The notes under the pieces were generated by a model that saw only the letters and a program-made list of their open reading frames with translations, made no database searches and had not been told where the DNA came from. From Mollicutes bacterium Phil14 (GTDB lineage Bacteria; Bacillota_I; Bacilli_A; ML615J-28; CAG-698): a DNA stretch of 64,000 nt. Below, piece after piece: positions 28,170 through 37,536 of this stretch (within the stretch, counting starts at the first letter, position 1; each line of letters starts with the position of its first letter). The DNA lies in assembly GCA_001940985.1 (NCBI GenBank), contig MSHB01000004.1:1-64000 (forward strand), in the 5' to 3' direction. Both the position numbers and the translations under genes were made by a program.

Positions 28170-28901
28170 ATGGATAATTTTACATGTAAAAAAATGTATA
28201 CTTATACAGTTAATTTAAAAGATTGCTATGATAATGTTGCTCCATATGGTGTATTAAATATTTTTCAAGATGTTGCGTCAAAACATGTTGAAGAATATGG
28301 TTATGGCTTTTTAGATCTATATAAATTAGGATACTTATGGATTTTGGTTAGAACAAAATATGAAGTGAAAAAATCTCCTAAGCCTAACGAAGAAATGTTG
28401 ATTGCTGAGACGTGGCAATCAGAACAAGGAAGAGCTGATTTCACTAGAGATTACGTAATATATTCTAAAGATGGAGAAGTATTGATAATAGGAACAAGTA
28501 AGTGGTGCTTAATAGATGTTAATACAAGAAGAGTTGCCCCAACAAAAGTTATTGGTACAAATATAGTAAATAACGAAAAACGAAATTTTTCTGAGCCGTT
28601 TAAAAAACTTGAGTTTGAAAACATAACTAGTGGCGATAGCTATTTAGAGAAAGTGACTTTTTCTAAAGTTGATCATAATGGGCATATGAATAATGCTTAT
28701 TATGCAGAGTTTATTGTGAATGCTCTTCGATTAAAAAGTAATGAAGTAATCAAAAATTTTGAAATAGATTATTTGAAAGAAGTATTAATAGATGATGAAA
28801 TTCTTATAAGAAGTATTAGAAATAATAAAGAAATATTAGTTGAAGGATATAATAATATAAATAATATAGTATTATTTAAAGCTAAAATAGAATTATTTTA
28901 A
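28170..28901 (+). CDS. Acyl-ACP thioesterase
   Basis: 243 residues, double hotdog fold of the FatA/bacterial acyl-ACP thioesterase family. Recognisable elements are YDNVAPYGVLNIFQDVAS, WILVRTKYE, the RADFTRDY strand and the second-domain motif SKVDHNGHMNNAYYAEF with catalytic Asp/His/Asn. Releases free fatty acids from acyl-ACP. A GGAGA site lies just upstream; 10 bases after the permease, so likely co-transcribed. Confidence 0.88.
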   Translation: MDNFTCKKMYTYTVNLKDCYDNVAPYGVLNIFQDVASKHVEEYGYGFLDLYKLGYLWILVRTKYEVKKSPKPNEEMLIAETWQSEQGRADFTRDYVIYSKDGEVLIIGTSKWCLIDVNTRRVAPTKVIGTNIVNNEKRNFSEPFKKLEFENITSGDSYLEKVTFSKVDHNGHMNNAYYAEFIVNALRLKSNEVIKNFEIDYLKEVLIDDEILIRSIRNNKEILVEGYNNINNIVLFKAKIELF

Positions 28902-28933
28902 ATGGAACATTTGAAAAAATGTTCTTTTTTTCT
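28902..28933 (+). terminator. Terminator after the thioesterase gene
   Basis: GGAACATTT and AAATGTTC form a stem around GAAA, followed by a T run. Confidence 0.85.
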
Positions 28934-28977
28934 TTTAATAAATGAAATGTAATGATATAATATTAATCGGTGATATT

Positions 28978-30042
28978 ATGAATAGAAGAATTGTTAAAAT
29001 TGGCGAACTTTTAACAGGCGAAAAAAATAATATTTGTGATGTCAGTGGAGTTTTAGTTGGTCATTCAACTATTAAAACTGATAAAATTCATACTGGTGTT
29101 ACTGCAATTTTACCTCATAATGGCAATATTTTCAAAGAAAAGGTAGTTGCCTCTACATATTCTTATAATGGATTTGGCAAATCTATGGGGCTTGTTCAAA
29201 TTGAAGAATTGGGCACTATTGAAACACCAATCCTTTTAACAAATACTTTAAATATCGGGAAGGTTAGCGATGCTTTAATTTCATATAAATTAAAGAGAAA
29301 TCCTGAAATTGGTGTTACTACTTCAACAGTTAATCCTATAGTTGGTGAGTGTAATGATGGCAGTATAAATGAAATTCAAAAGCGTGCCGTTGAAGAAAAA
29401 AATGTATATGAAGCTATTGAAAGTGCAAATAATGATTTCGAACAAGGTGATATTGGTGCTGGCTGTGGTATGAAGTGCCACGGTTTCAAAGGGGGAATAG
29501 GTTCATCATCAAGAGTTTTATCTATAGACGGAAATAAATATACAGTTGGGGTTTTAGTTAATTCGAATTTCGGAAGTTCAAATGGTAAGGATTTAATTTT
29601 TAAGGGTAGACATTTAGGTCCACTAATAAAAAACTACAACAACAAACAAGAAGAAGATAAAGGAAGTATAATTGTAGTTATTGCGACTGATATTCCTTTA
29701 GATTATAGACAACTTAAAAGAGTGTGTAAGAGAGCAGAAATTGGAATAGGTAGAACAGGTTCATATGCTGGTAACGGGAGTGGCGATATTATGATTGCTT
29801 TCTCAACAAAAAATCATGTTTTTCATTTTAATGAAAAAGCCATTGAAAATATAGAAAGATTTAATGATGATAATATTAACATAGTTTTTAAAGCTGTTGT
29901 TGATGCTACAGAAGAAGCAGTGCTTAATTCTTTGTTATTTAGTCATAGTACAATAAGCTATGATGGAAAATATATTAAATCATTAACGGAATATAAAGAA
30001 TTGTTTGAAGATTTATTATATGCTGGTGAAACAGATGACTAG
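28978..30042 (+). CDS. S58 (DmpA/P1) family peptidase
   Basis: 354 residues. The family matures by self-cleavage before an N-terminal nucleophile; here the site is DKG-SIIVVIATD with Ser230. Other conserved blocks: GAGCGMKCHGFKGGIG, VGVLVNSNFG and NGSGDIMIAFST. These enzymes are aminopeptidases/amidases, some acting on beta-peptides or D-amino acids. ATG 28978 follows GGTGA; TATAAT at 28956-28961 makes the longer reading from 28942 unlikely. Overlaps the racemase gene. Confidence 0.87.
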   Translation: MNRRIVKIGELLTGEKNNICDVSGVLVGHSTIKTDKIHTGVTAILPHNGNIFKEKVVASTYSYNGFGKSMGLVQIEELGTIETPILLTNTLNIGKVSDALISYKLKRNPEIGVTTSTVNPIVGECNDGSINEIQKRAVEEKNVYEAIESANNDFEQGDIGAGCGMKCHGFKGGIGSSSRVLSIDGNKYTVGVLVNSNFGSSNGKDLIFKGRHLGPLIKNYNNKQEEDKGSIIVVIATDIPLDYRQLKRVCKRAEIGIGRTGSYAGNGSGDIMIAFSTKNHVFHFNEKAIENIERFNDDNINIVFKAVVDATEEAVLNSLLFSHSTISYDGKYIKSLTEYKELFEDLLYAGETDD

Positions 30043-30748
30043 AAAGACAACTTATGACCTAGGAATCATTGGGGGAATGGGGAGCGAAGCTAGTGTTGAA
30101 CTTTACAGTAGAATAATAAATAATACGCGTCATTCTTGTGATCAAGAACATATGAAAATATGTGTTTTGAATAACTCATCCATTCCAGATAGAACAAAAT
30201 GTATTATTGATGGAGATGAAAATCCAGTTCCTTATTTAAATGAAGCTATTGAAGATTTAGAAAAAATAGGTGCAAAATATTTTGTTATGGCCTGTAATAC
30301 AGCTCATAAGTTTATTGATGAATTAAAGAATAAAAAAGTTGAATTAATTAATATGATTGATGAGACATTATTATTTGTTAAAGATAAATATAAGAATAGG
30401 AAAGTGTGTGTTCTTTCTACAAATGGAACAATATTTTCAAATGTGTATCACCATAATAAATTTGCAGAAGGCATTGATTTCGTTTATTTAGATTTCGAAA
30501 AACAAAATCAGATTATGAATGCTATTAATGATACGAAAAGTGGTGCTAATAAAGCGGAAATAATAGAATCAATATTGGAAATAATAGAATCTGTAAGTAA
30601 ACAATCTAATTGTATTTTTATATTAGCTTGCACTGAATTATCACTTTATCAGAAAGGTTTAAGAGAAAAATATACTGTTGTTGATGCAATGGATTGTTTG
30701 GTAGATGCGATAATAAAAAAATGTGGATATAGATTAAAAGATAAATAA
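30035..30748 (+). CDS. Aspartate/glutamate racemase family protein
   Basis: 237 residues. LGIIGGMGSEAS at the N-terminus and the two catalytic cysteines, ACNTAH and ACTEL, define the PLP-independent Asp/Glu racemase family. ATG 30035 overlaps the peptidase stop (ATGACTAG) with GGTGAA upstream, so the two are coupled; a racemase next to an S58 peptidase suggests a shared role in D-amino acid metabolism. Aspartate versus glutamate cannot be decided. Confidence 0.88.
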   Translation: MTRKTTYDLGIIGGMGSEASVELYSRIINNTRHSCDQEHMKICVLNNSSIPDRTKCIIDGDENPVPYLNEAIEDLEKIGAKYFVMACNTAHKFIDELKNKKVELINMIDETLLFVKDKYKNRKVCVLSTNGTIFSNVYHHNKFAEGIDFVYLDFEKQNQIMNAINDTKSGANKAEIIESILEIIESVSKQSNCIFILACTELSLYQKGLREKYTVVDAMDCLVDAIIKKCGYRLKDK

Positions 30749-30762
30749 AAGAAAGGAAAAAA

Positions 30763-32205
30763 ATGAAACTTAATAATAAAAAAATAATTTATGTTGGATT
30801 TGCTTTTTTGATAATCTGTATGTTTTGGCAAGTGTATGATAATATCATTGCTAAAATGTTAATTAACTCTTTTGGATTAAATCAATTTTGGTCAGGTGTT
30901 GTAATGGCCTTAGACAATATTTTAGCACTGTTTTTATTACCTTTTTTTGGCAATATTTCTGATAAAACAAAAACGAAATATGGAAAAAGAACGCCATATA
31001 TTTTTGTTGGTGTAATTTTATCTGCAATTTTATTTGTTGGTGTATCAGTTGTTGATAGTTACCAACAATCTTATATTGAAGAAAATGGTGTTGAAGCAAT
31101 TGTTGAAGTAATAGATGAAAATGATGAAAATTATGGTAAGTTTATCTATAGAGGTAAATACTATGATGAAAAGGATGCTGCAGCTGATGCTAGATCACAA
31201 GAAGTTTATTCATTAACTAAGAGTAAATTAGTATATCTTATTTTATTCATCGGAATTTTGTTTTTAACTCTTATTGCAATGGCGTCATATAGGACTCCGG
31301 CTGTTTCGCTTATGCCAGATGTTACTGTGAAGCCACTCAGAAGCAAAGCTAATGCAATAATAAATTTAATGGGAACAGCTGGGGGAATAATTGCTTTAGG
31401 TTTTATGACTTTCTTGGCAAAAGACTATCATAGTTATGTAACTACGTTTGTAGTATTAGGTTCTTTGATGATAATATTATTGATGATATTTATGTTAAAA
31501 GTAAAAGAACCTAAATTAGTTAAAGAAATGGAAGAAGAAAGTAAGTTATATGGATTAGAAGAAGAAAGTGAAAATGAAGATCCTAATGATAAGCATGATA
31601 TGTCAAAAGATGTTAGGAAAAGTTTTTATTTAATTTTACTTTCAATTGTATTTTGGTTTATGGCATATAATGCTGCTACTACTAAGTTCTCAGATTATGC
31701 AGGTAATGTTTTGAATATGGGATTTACTATTCCTCTACTTATTGCTCAAGCTACAGCAGTAATATCTTATATACCTATTGGAATTATATCTAGTAAATTT
31801 GGTAGAAAAAAGACTATTTTAGTTGGTGTTGTTATTTTATTTATAGCTTTCTTATTAGGAACTATTGCTACTAAAGATACAACTGTTTTAATTTATGTAA
31901 CAATGGCGCTTGCTGGAATTGGATGGGCTACTATTAATGTTAACTCATATCCGATGATTGTTGAAATGTCTAAGGGAAGTAATATTGGTAAATATACTGG
32001 TTATTATTATACTGCTAGTATGGCTGCACAAATTCTGACTCCTATGTTGTCTGGATATTTTATGGATCAACTTGGAAGACGTGTTTTATTCCCATACAGT
32101 GTTTTATTCTGTGTCTTTGCTTTCATTAGTATGTTATTTGTAAAACATGGTGATTCTAAACCAATCCCAGTTAAAACAATAGAAGCATTTGATATCGAAG
32201 ATTAA
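30763..32205 (+). CDS. MFS transporter, sugar/cation symporter-like
   Basis: 480 residues with about 12 membrane helices. The loop NISDKTKTKYGKRTPYIF resembles the GPH and SLC45-like MFS group (D-K-T-x-x-R/K-G-R-R/K-x-P). A hydrophilic insert (about 95-150) after helix 3 and an acidic central loop (about 245-285) are unusual extras. SD-like AAAGG precedes the ATG. Probable sugar symporter; substrate unknown. Follows the racemase by 14 bases. Confidence 0.75.
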   Translation: MKLNNKKIIYVGFAFLIICMFWQVYDNIIAKMLINSFGLNQFWSGVVMALDNILALFLLPFFGNISDKTKTKYGKRTPYIFVGVILSAILFVGVSVVDSYQQSYIEENGVEAIVEVIDENDENYGKFIYRGKYYDEKDAAADARSQEVYSLTKSKLVYLILFIGILFLTLIAMASYRTPAVSLMPDVTVKPLRSKANAIINLMGTAGGIIALGFMTFLAKDYHSYVTTFVVLGSLMIILLMIFMLKVKEPKLVKEMEEESKLYGLEEESENEDPNDKHDMSKDVRKSFYLILLSIVFWFMAYNAATTKFSDYAGNVLNMGFTIPLLIAQATAVISYIPIGIISSKFGRKKTILVGVVILFIAFLLGTIATKDTTVLIYVTMALAGIGWATINVNSYPMIVEMSKGSNIGKYTGYYYTASMAAQILTPMLSGYFMDQLGRRVLFPYSVLFCVFAFISMLFVKHGDSKPIPVKTIEAFDIED

Positions 32206-32213
32206 AAATGTAT

Positions 32214-32257
32214 AAACTCCTTTTAAATGACAATAATATCATTGAAAGGAGTTTTTT
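32214..32257 (+). terminator. Terminator hairpin that encloses the hsp20 ribosome-binding site
   Basis: AAACTCCTTT (32214-32223) pairs perfectly with AAAGGAGTTT (32245-32254); an inner AATGA/TCATT helix extends the stem; TTTTTT follows (32252-32257). It can terminate the MFS transcript. The same 3' arm holds AAAGGAG (32245-32251), the ribosome-binding site of the Hsp20 gene 8 bases later, so the folded RNA hides that site. Confidence 0.75.
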
Positions 32258-32259
32258 AT

Positions 32260-32676
32260 ATGAGATTATTAGGAAAAAATGAAAATTTTGATTTGTTCAA
32301 AGATGATTTTTTTAATACTTTTGACTTTCCATATTCAATAACAGGAAAAAACGCACAATTAATGAAAACTGATATTATTGATGAAAAGGATTCTTATATT
32401 TATAAGATAGATATTCCAGGAGTTGAAAAAGAAAATATAAAAATTCATCTTGGAGATAATTATTTAACGATTTTTGTTAAAAAGAATAACGAAGAAGAAT
32501 ATGAAAATGAAAAATATGTTCACCAAGAAAGATTTTATACTAGCTTATCAAGGTGCTTTTATGTTGGAGACGTAAAAGAAGAGGATATAAAAGCCAGCTA
32601 TAAAAATGGAACATTAACTCTTAAGATACCAAAGGTTTCTAAAGAAAAAGAAAGAAAGTTTATAACTATTGAATAA
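32260..32676 (+). CDS. Small heat-shock protein Hsp20
   Basis: 138 residues with an alpha-crystallin domain (about 35-130): DIIDEKDSYIYKIDIPGVEKENIK, a central YLTIFVKK strand, and the C-terminal strand GTLTLKIPKV. An ATP-independent chaperone that holds unfolding proteins. ATG 32260 is preferred because AAAGGAG is 8 bases upstream. No CIRCE element is seen; the ribosome-binding site lies in a hairpin, which may give heat control. Confidence 0.9.
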   Translation: MRLLGKNENFDLFKDDFFNTFDFPYSITGKNAQLMKTDIIDEKDSYIYKIDIPGVEKENIKIHLGDNYLTIFVKKNNEEEYENEKYVHQERFYTSLSRCFYVGDVKEEDIKASYKNGTLTLKIPKVSKEKERKFITIE

Positions 32677-32708
32677 AAATTAAATAGTTTGTTGATTTGA
32701 AATAAAAA

Positions 32709-32757
32709 ACACATTAGAGTAAGTATGCGAAATACTTATCTAATGTGTCTTTTTTTA
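32709..32757. terminator. Bidirectional terminator between hsp20 and the HAD gene
   Basis: ACACATTAGA and TCTAATGTGT form a long stem with an inner GTAAGTAT/ATACTTAT helix. T runs flank it on both strands, so it can serve both converging genes. Confidence 0.85.
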
Positions 32758-33537
32758 TATTAAGTCGATTATGTCTTTTATAGAGTTGAAAATATAATCT
32801 GGTTTTATTTCTGAGTCATTAATAGTTTCCATAGTGCTTTCACCACTTAATACACAAATTGTTGTAGCATGAGCGTTATAACCACTTGCAATATCTGTAT
32901 ATACACGATCACCAATCACAGCTATTTTTGAGCAAGGAATTCCAAACTTTTCAGATAATAAATAAATCATACTTGGATCAGGTTTGCCAATAAATTTTGG
33001 TTTTTTATTAGTGGCAACAGTTAACATATGACAAATGCTTCCACAATCTGGGATATATCGTTTATTTTCAATTGGACAAACATAGTCAACATTTGTGGCT
33101 AAGAAAATTGCACCATCACATAAAAATTTACATGCTTTTTCTAATTTTTCATAATTTAATTCTCTATCAAATCCAACAACCACTATATCTGGATTATCAT
33201 TAACAATGTTTACATTATATGATAATAATTCATCTTTTAACGCATTAGTACCAACTAAATAAACATTTTTATTTGGGTAGTTTTCATGTAAGTATACTCC
33301 CATTGCCATTCCTGATGTAAAAATATTGTCATAAGAACATGGAATGTTCATTTTAGTAAGTTTATTAATGTAAACAGTTTTACTTTTTGATGAATTGTTA
33401 GTCATAAATACATATTTTTTGTTTTCTTTAATGATTTTATTTATAAAATCTAGTGATCCATCAAATAAATCATTTTCTAAATATATAGTTCCATCCATAT
33501 CAAGTAAAAATAATTCTATTTCATTTAATTTTGTCAT
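32755..33537 (-). CDS. HAD-IIA phosphatase, NagD-like
   Basis: 260 residues. Motif I LLDMDGTIY at the N-terminus, motif II FMTNNSS, the GKPDPSMI lysine and motif IV VIGDRVYTDI are intact. The NagD/p-nitrophenylphosphatase group dephosphorylates small sugars or nucleotides. Stand-alone on the minus strand; its stop lies in the shared terminator. Confidence 0.9.
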   Translation of the reverse strand: MTKLNEIELFLLDMDGTIYLENDLFDGSLDFINKIIKENKKYVFMTNNSSKSKTVYINKLTKMNIPCSYDNIFTSGMAMGVYLHENYPNKNVYLVGTNALKDELLSYNVNIVNDNPDIVVVGFDRELNYEKLEKACKFLCDGAIFLATNVDYVCPIENKRYIPDCGSICHMLTVATNKKPKFIGKPDPSMIYLLSEKFGIPCSKIAVIGDRVYTDIASGYNAHATTICVLSGESTMETINDSEIKPDYIFNSIKDIIDLI

Positions 33538-33616
33538 AGTTGCACCTCGTTTTAATATTTTAACAAATTTTATTAATTATGTCAAAAAAAAAGATTAGTA
33601 ATAATTTTTGAAATTG

Positions 33617-33645
33617 TTTACAGTTCCTCTTAAAAGTGTTATAAT
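33617..33645 (+). promoter_or_regulatory. Promoter of the giant CvpA-like gene
   Basis: TTTACA (33617-33622) and TATAAT (33640-33645), spacer 17; AAGGAG at 33661-33666 and ATG at 33675. Confidence 0.7.
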
Positions 33646-33674
33646 TAAAAGTGTATATGAAAGGAGTTAAGTAT

Positions 33675-36600
33675 ATGGATGTTACAAGTATAATTAATTA
33701 TTTAGACATAGCTTTTATTGCAATATTAATTTTAGGGTGTATAATAGGCTTTTGTCGTGGAATGTTTAAAAGCACATATAATTTTATAGTATTTATTGTA
33801 TTGATTATAAGTGGTTGGTTTTTATCAAAAATGTTTGTAAATACAATACTAGATGCTAAATTAAATATTACTATTGGCGATGTATATATAACTAGTTTGC
33901 GTGAAAGTATTCCCGAGATTGTTTCTAATATAAATGCTGATTTTGGGAAACTAATGGTTGAAGGAACTGAGGCTTACGAATTAGTTATTGATTTATCTGT
34001 TATGGTTACCAGATTATTATTTATGATAATTTGGTTAGTATTAATGTTTACAATTTTCAAATTCATTTTTTGGATTATTTATCTTATCGTTAAACCAAAG
34101 AAGAAGAATGAAGATGGTTCTAAAAAGAAAAAGAAGTTTACTTCTCGTTTAGGTGGAACTTTGATAGGAGCAGTGCACACTGCAGTTATACTATTAATCA
34201 TATGCGTTCCAGTATCTGGCATTTGTTCAATAGGTAGTGAACTTACTTCTATTAATGATAAAGAAGTTGTTTATACTACAGTCCCAACAAAAGATGGCAA
34301 AATTATTTTATTGGATGCAGATGTTGATATTAATCCAAATGATAATAGTGAGTATTTTTCAATTTATAGAAAAAGCTCATTCGGTAAATTTTATGGAATG
34401 ATAAAAATAGGAGATACTTCAGTAGATGAAAAAATCTTTGATAATGTTTTTTCATTTGAATATAATGCTAATAAAGTATATTTAAAGAGTGAATTAACTA
34501 CTGTTCTAGACGTCTACAATAAATTGAATAATAGATTAGAAGGAACTGATATAACTTTTGAAAATATTATGAATTTAGAAGAAGATTTCTTATATGAATT
34601 AGTTGATGAAATATCTAATCTTAAGTTGATTTCTGTAGCTATTCCTATTGGAACAGAATACTTAGTTAATAGTGAAAGTTTTAAAAATGAATATAGTGAT
34701 TTATTAGGTGAAGATGGTGGAAAAGATTTAATTGAAAAGGTTAAAAAAGTTAATTGTCAAGATGACTTTGTAAATCTTGGAAAAGGATTCATTGATATAA
34801 CTAAGAGTGGATTGCTTTCAGCTTTTAAAGAAAAAGATTCAGAAGGTAACCCATTGTCTATAATAGCAATTATAAACAAAATTGATAATGACCATTTTGA
34901 AAAAGCTTGTGAAAAAATAGGCGATGTACAATTATTAGATGCTGTTGGTGATTTAGGACTTAAATATGTTCTTAAAAGCGATGTTGTTAAAAAATATCTT
35001 GAAAGTGCAAATTTAACAATAAATGATATAAATTTGGATAATATTAAACTTTCTGATGAAATAAGTTCATTAGGTAAAGTTTTAGTCAAGGTACAAGATT
35101 TAGAATTACCAGATTCTGAAGATATTGATATCACTAAAATCAGTGATAATAGTATTAATTTATTGATTGATGCTTTATATGATGTTAAAATATTTAATCA
35201 AAATACTCGTTTAGTAGTATCAGTAGTTAGAGAAGAACTTATGCCAGAAGAATATCGTGCTGTTTTGCCTGATAAAGAAATGAATAGCAATGATTTGAAA
35301 TCAGTTGTAAAAGTTGCAAAAGTTATGCTTAAAGCAAGTAAAGTAAGTGATGGTAAGACTGTTATTAATATTAATGATTTGTTAAGTAGTGAAAATATAG
35401 AATTACTTAAAGAAGAAGCAAAGAATTCTGAATTTCTTGCAGAAGTTGTAAATGGAGCTGGAGAAGTTTTAATAAATACAATCTGTAATTCATTTGGCAT
35501 TTCAAAAGAAGAAATTAATTTAGATGGTGTTTCGTGGGTTGAAGAACTTGATACATTCAAAGCTTTAATAGATATTTGCAATGATTTAGGTATAGATATT
35601 AATAATCCTTCAGCAGAAAAAATAAATATTGAAAAATTCACTGATGAAGAAATTGAAAAGCTTGCAAAGGCTGTATTTAATTCAAATGTTATGAAAAATA
35701 ACACTGAACTTATTTTAACAATATTGAAGAAAAATGTTGGTGATGATTTACAAAATTATGTTCCTAAATCATTAGCTAATAAAGAAGAATTAGTATCATT
35801 CATGAAATTAGCAAAAACAATTGCTTCAACTGCTAAAGATGGAAAAATTGATATTTCAACTATCGATAAAGATGAAATTGCTGGTGCCTTAGAAGGATTA
35901 AGCAGCGAGAACATTGATAATTTATTAACTGGAATTATTGAAGGTACAGGAATAATTTCTAAAGATAACATTAATCTTCCTAAAATTGATCCAAGTACGG
36001 AAGAAGGTAAAGAAGAAATTAAAAAGGCTTTAGAAGCAATGGATGTTATTTCTAGTATGGAAGATATCACTTCAATAAAACAAATTAGAGAAGATGAGAT
36101 TAATTCTATTACATCATCATCTATTGCTACTAGTGTTGTTGTTTCTATATTGGAAGAACAAACAAAAGAAGGTGGTGCCTTAAATGGATTCCTTTCACTT
36201 GATGATATTAATGATGATGAATGGGTTGATAAAGATGGCCAAAGTGGTGAACTTAAGAAATTACTTAATGCTACATCTATAATAATGGATGAAGATGGAA
36301 ATGCTAATGTTACACCAGATACGATAACTAATTTAACAGATGATGATATTTCTACTATAACTGATTCTAAAGTTATTATTAATTCTCTTGAAAAGAACAT
36401 GAATGATTTATTAGAAGATACAATCAATAATGCTTTTAATAAAGAAGAATTAGGATTTGATATTAACTTAGGAACAGTTGAAACAAAAGATGGTGAAACT
36501 AAACAAGAAGCTTGGAAGAAAGAAATATCTACTATTAGAGATATAACATCATTAACGAGTGATATTGATCCTAATAATACTGATTTAAGTGATAAAGAAA

Positions 36601-36794
36601 CTTCTGAAAAAATCGGTAATTTGCTTAATTCTAGTAAAGATTCACAAATTTTAGGTGAAACTTCTATTTCATTAGCTAGTGCTTTATTAGAAAGTGGTTA
36701 TGAAAAAGTTGAAGGTCAAGATGCACCTAAAGTTGATAAGAATACTGATTTTGCAACTGAATTTGCAAAATTACAAGCATTATTAAATAAATAA
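33675..36794 (+). CDS. Giant CvpA-domain membrane protein with acidic repeats
   Basis: 1039 residues. The N-terminus has four membrane helices of CvpA type (LGCIIGFCRGMFKSTYNFIV; last helix about 165-190). CvpA proteins are usually 160-250 residues, so about 850 residues here are extra. That part is acidic and helical, and contains diverged repeats: the segment near residue 493 (NLLIDALYDVKIFNQNTRLV) resembles the one near 658 (KLAKAVFNSNVMKNNTELIL), about 165 apart, with shorter echoes near 807, 890 and 977. Function unknown; perhaps an envelope protein. Co-transcribed with darA. Confidence 0.75.
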   Translation: MDVTSIINYLDIAFIAILILGCIIGFCRGMFKSTYNFIVFIVLIISGWFLSKMFVNTILDAKLNITIGDVYITSLRESIPEIVSNINADFGKLMVEGTEAYELVIDLSVMVTRLLFMIIWLVLMFTIFKFIFWIIYLIVKPKKKNEDGSKKKKKFTSRLGGTLIGAVHTAVILLIICVPVSGICSIGSELTSINDKEVVYTTVPTKDGKIILLDADVDINPNDNSEYFSIYRKSSFGKFYGMIKIGDTSVDEKIFDNVFSFEYNANKVYLKSELTTVLDVYNKLNNRLEGTDITFENIMNLEEDFLYELVDEISNLKLISVAIPIGTEYLVNSESFKNEYSDLLGEDGGKDLIEKVKKVNCQDDFVNLGKGFIDITKSGLLSAFKEKDSEGNPLSIIAIINKIDNDHFEKACEKIGDVQLLDAVGDLGLKYVLKSDVVKKYLESANLTINDINLDNIKLSDEISSLGKVLVKVQDLELPDSEDIDITKISDNSINLLIDALYDVKIFNQNTRLVVSVVREELMPEEYRAVLPDKEMNSNDLKSVVKVAKVMLKASKVSDGKTVININDLLSSENIELLKEEAKNSEFLAEVVNGAGEVLINTICNSFGISKEEINLDGVSWVEELDTFKALIDICNDLGIDINNPSAEKINIEKFTDEEIEKLAKAVFNSNVMKNNTELILTILKKNVGDDLQNYVPKSLANKEELVSFMKLAKTIASTAKDGKIDISTIDKDEIAGALEGLSSENIDNLLTGIIEGTGIISKDNINLPKIDPSTEEGKEEIKKALEAMDVISSMEDITSIKQIREDEINSITSSSIATSVVVSILEEQTKEGGALNGFLSLDDINDDEWVDKDGQSGELKKLLNATSIIMDEDGNANVTPDTITNLTDDDISTITDSKVIINSLEKNMNDLLEDTINNAFNKEELGFDINLGTVETKDGETKQEAWKKEISTIRDITSLTSDIDPNNTDLSDKETSEKIGNLLNSSKDSQILGETSISLASALLESGYEKVEGQDAPKVDKNTDFATEFAKLQALLNK

Positions 36795-36816
36795 TAATTT
36801 ATATGGAGGACTGAAT

Positions 36817-37140
36817 ATGAAGTTAATTATAACAATTGTTTCGAAAGAGGATAGTTCTATAGTCCAAAAAGAACTATTAAAACAAAGATTTTTTGTAACT
36901 AAGTTATCATCAACTGGTGGATTTCTAAAACATGGTAATACAACTTTTATGATTGGTGCCAAAGATCAAGATGTTGATACTATTATTAATATTATTTCTG
37001 AATATTCAAGAACAAGAAAAGAAATGGTGCCAGCATCAATAGCGCGTGATTTTGGATATTCTACTGTTAGTCCTACTGAAGTTACTGTTGGTGGTGCTAC
37101 ACTATTTATTATGGATGTTGAAAAAATGATTAAATTGTAA
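36817..37140 (+). CDS. darA: Cyclic-di-AMP receptor DarA (PII-like)
   Basis: 107 residues, the size of the DarA/PstA (YaaQ) family. GGFLKHGNTTFMIG and the C-terminal VTVGGATLFIMDVE are conserved. A trimeric PII-like protein that binds c-di-AMP. ATG has GGAGG upstream and follows the CvpA-like gene by 22 bases. Confidence 0.93.
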   Translation: MKLIITIVSKEDSSIVQKELLKQRFFVTKLSSTGGFLKHGNTTFMIGAKDQDVDTIINIISEYSRTRKEMVPASIARDFGYSTVSPTEVTVGGATLFIMDVEKMIKL

Positions 37141-37154
37141 TGATTAAATATAAA

Positions 37155-37193
37155 AAGCATCAAACTATTTAAGTGATAATTTGATGCTTTTTT
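37155..37193 (+). terminator. Terminator after darA
   Basis: AAGCATCAAA and TTTGATGCTT form a 10-bp stem, followed by TTTTTT. Confidence 0.85.
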
Positions 37194-37254
37194 TCATATT
37201 TTCATAGTGTTATGAATATAATTATGTAGATAATAAAAAGAAAAAATTTTTTGA

Positions 37255-37283
37255 TTGACATTCATATATTTTTTTGCTATAAT
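37255..37283 (+). promoter_or_regulatory. Promoter of tRNA-Cys
   Basis: Perfect consensus: TTGACA (37255-37260) and TATAAT (37278-37283), spacer 17, ending 19 bases before the tRNA. Confidence 0.9.
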
Positions 37284-37302
37284 TTACAATGCAGTGATAA
37301 GT

Positions 37303-37376
37303 GGCTCCTTAGCCAAGTGGTAAGGCAAGGGTCTGCAACACCCTGATCGTTGGTTCAAATCCGACAGGAGCCTCCA
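37303..37376 (+). tRNA. tRNA-Cys (GCA)
   Basis: Acceptor GGCTCCT/AGGAGCC, anticodon loop CTGCAAC with GCA, T-arm TTGG-TTCAAAT-CCGA, and an encoded CCA end. Single-gene transcript with its own promoter and terminator. Confidence 0.95.
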
Positions 37377-37391
37377 TTTTTTATAGAAAAT

Positions 37392-37417
37392 AATCCTCTA
37401 ATTGAGGATTTTTTTAT
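37392..37417 (+). terminator. Terminator of tRNA-Cys
   Basis: AATCCTC and GAGGATT pair around TAATT, then TTTTTTT. Confidence 0.85.
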
Positions 37418-37536
37418 TTCCTATACACATTATTATACGTTTTTTTAAAAATAAGTCAATATTGTTTATCACATGTAATTGCTTTTGAAATATGCTACAA
37501 TTTACTAAAGAAAGCTAATTTGATAAGAGGTTGTAT

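Noticed and set aside
35756-36427. Long minus-strand frame (223 codons) inside the giant CvpA-like gene
   Set aside because: Serine-rich low-complexity translation without ribosome-binding site, mirroring the acidic repeats on the other strand; a shadow frame.
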